DNA from: Chloroflexota bacterium
GTDB lineage: Bacteria; Chloroflexota; Dehalococcoidia; GIF9; UBA5629
Length of the DNA stretch: 5,554 bases
Assembly (NCBI GenBank): GCA_020354105.1
Contig: CP070642.1
Location: 1,071,175-1,076,728 of the forward strand
Direction: 5' to 3'
How positions within the stretch are numbered: position 1 is the first letter of the stretch; every line of letters begins with the position of its first letter. Positions 5,520 through 5,554 of the stretch are shown piece after piece. The notes beneath the pieces are model-generated. The model saw only the letters and a program-made list of their open reading frames with translations. It had not been told where the DNA came from and searched no databases. The translations under genes and the position numbers were made by a program.

Positions 5520-5554
5520 ATGCGAGTCAGTATTAACGAAATAAAGGAAACGAA
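5520..5554 (+). CDS. panB: 5' end of a probable 3-methyl-2-oxobutanoate hydroxymethyltransferase (partial)
   Basis: Only the first 11 codons (MRVSINEIKET) are inside the window. They resemble the usual PanB N-terminus, where a short lead is followed by I-x-E/D-I/L-x-x-x-K. PanB uses methylene-tetrahydrofolate to make ketopantoate from 2-oxoisovalerate, the substrate of the reductase proposed two genes upstream. The assignment rests on a very short match plus the panD context. PanC is the main alternative, but its start normally looks different. Confidence 0.55.
   Translation, partial: MRVSINEIKET

Overview
The window looks like an ordinary chromosomal stretch of a mid-GC bacterium. It carries seven complete protein genes, one tRNA and the start of an eighth gene. 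Gene content and protein style (a PyrE with a C-terminal CPLC segment, a P1/DUF2520/pan cluster, a GAF-only protein) suggest Chloroflexota, possibly Dehalococcoidia. This is a judgement from remembered family resemblance, not a search. There are no insertion sequences, phage genes, CRISPR arrays or obvious signs of recent transfer.

Left part (1-1417, + strand): a short AT-rich upstream region holds an 8-bp inverted repeat and a weak promoter candidate. It is followed by lepB (signal peptidase I) and pyrE (orotate phosphoribosyltransferase), which overlap by 16 nt. Next comes tRNA-Phe(GAA), driven by its own near-consensus promoter that leaves almost no 5' leader.

Middle part (1450-2945, - strand): a GAF-domain protein with its own strong promoter, then, 202 nt further along the same strand, plsY (acyl-phosphate:glycerol-3-phosphate acyltransferase). 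plsY starts with TTG, has a divergent motif 1, and converges on the tRNA gene.

Right part (3057-5554, + strand): a promoter, a roughly 134-nt untranslated leader with possible alternative pairings and a strong intrinsic terminator lie immediately before an operon-like run: P1-family (DmpA/ThnT-type) self-cleaving hydrolase, Rossmann/DUF2520 protein, panD and the 5' end of a probable panB. The terminator ends about 10 nt before the first start codon, so the operon may be attenuated. panD makes beta-alanine, panB makes ketopantoate, and the DUF2520 protein fits a PanG-type ketopantoate reductase. P1-family relatives include a pantetheine hydrolase (ThnT) and beta-aminopeptidases. The whole run may therefore serve pantothenate/CoA supply, with the hydrolase as a possible salvage arm. 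This is the most interesting part of the window.
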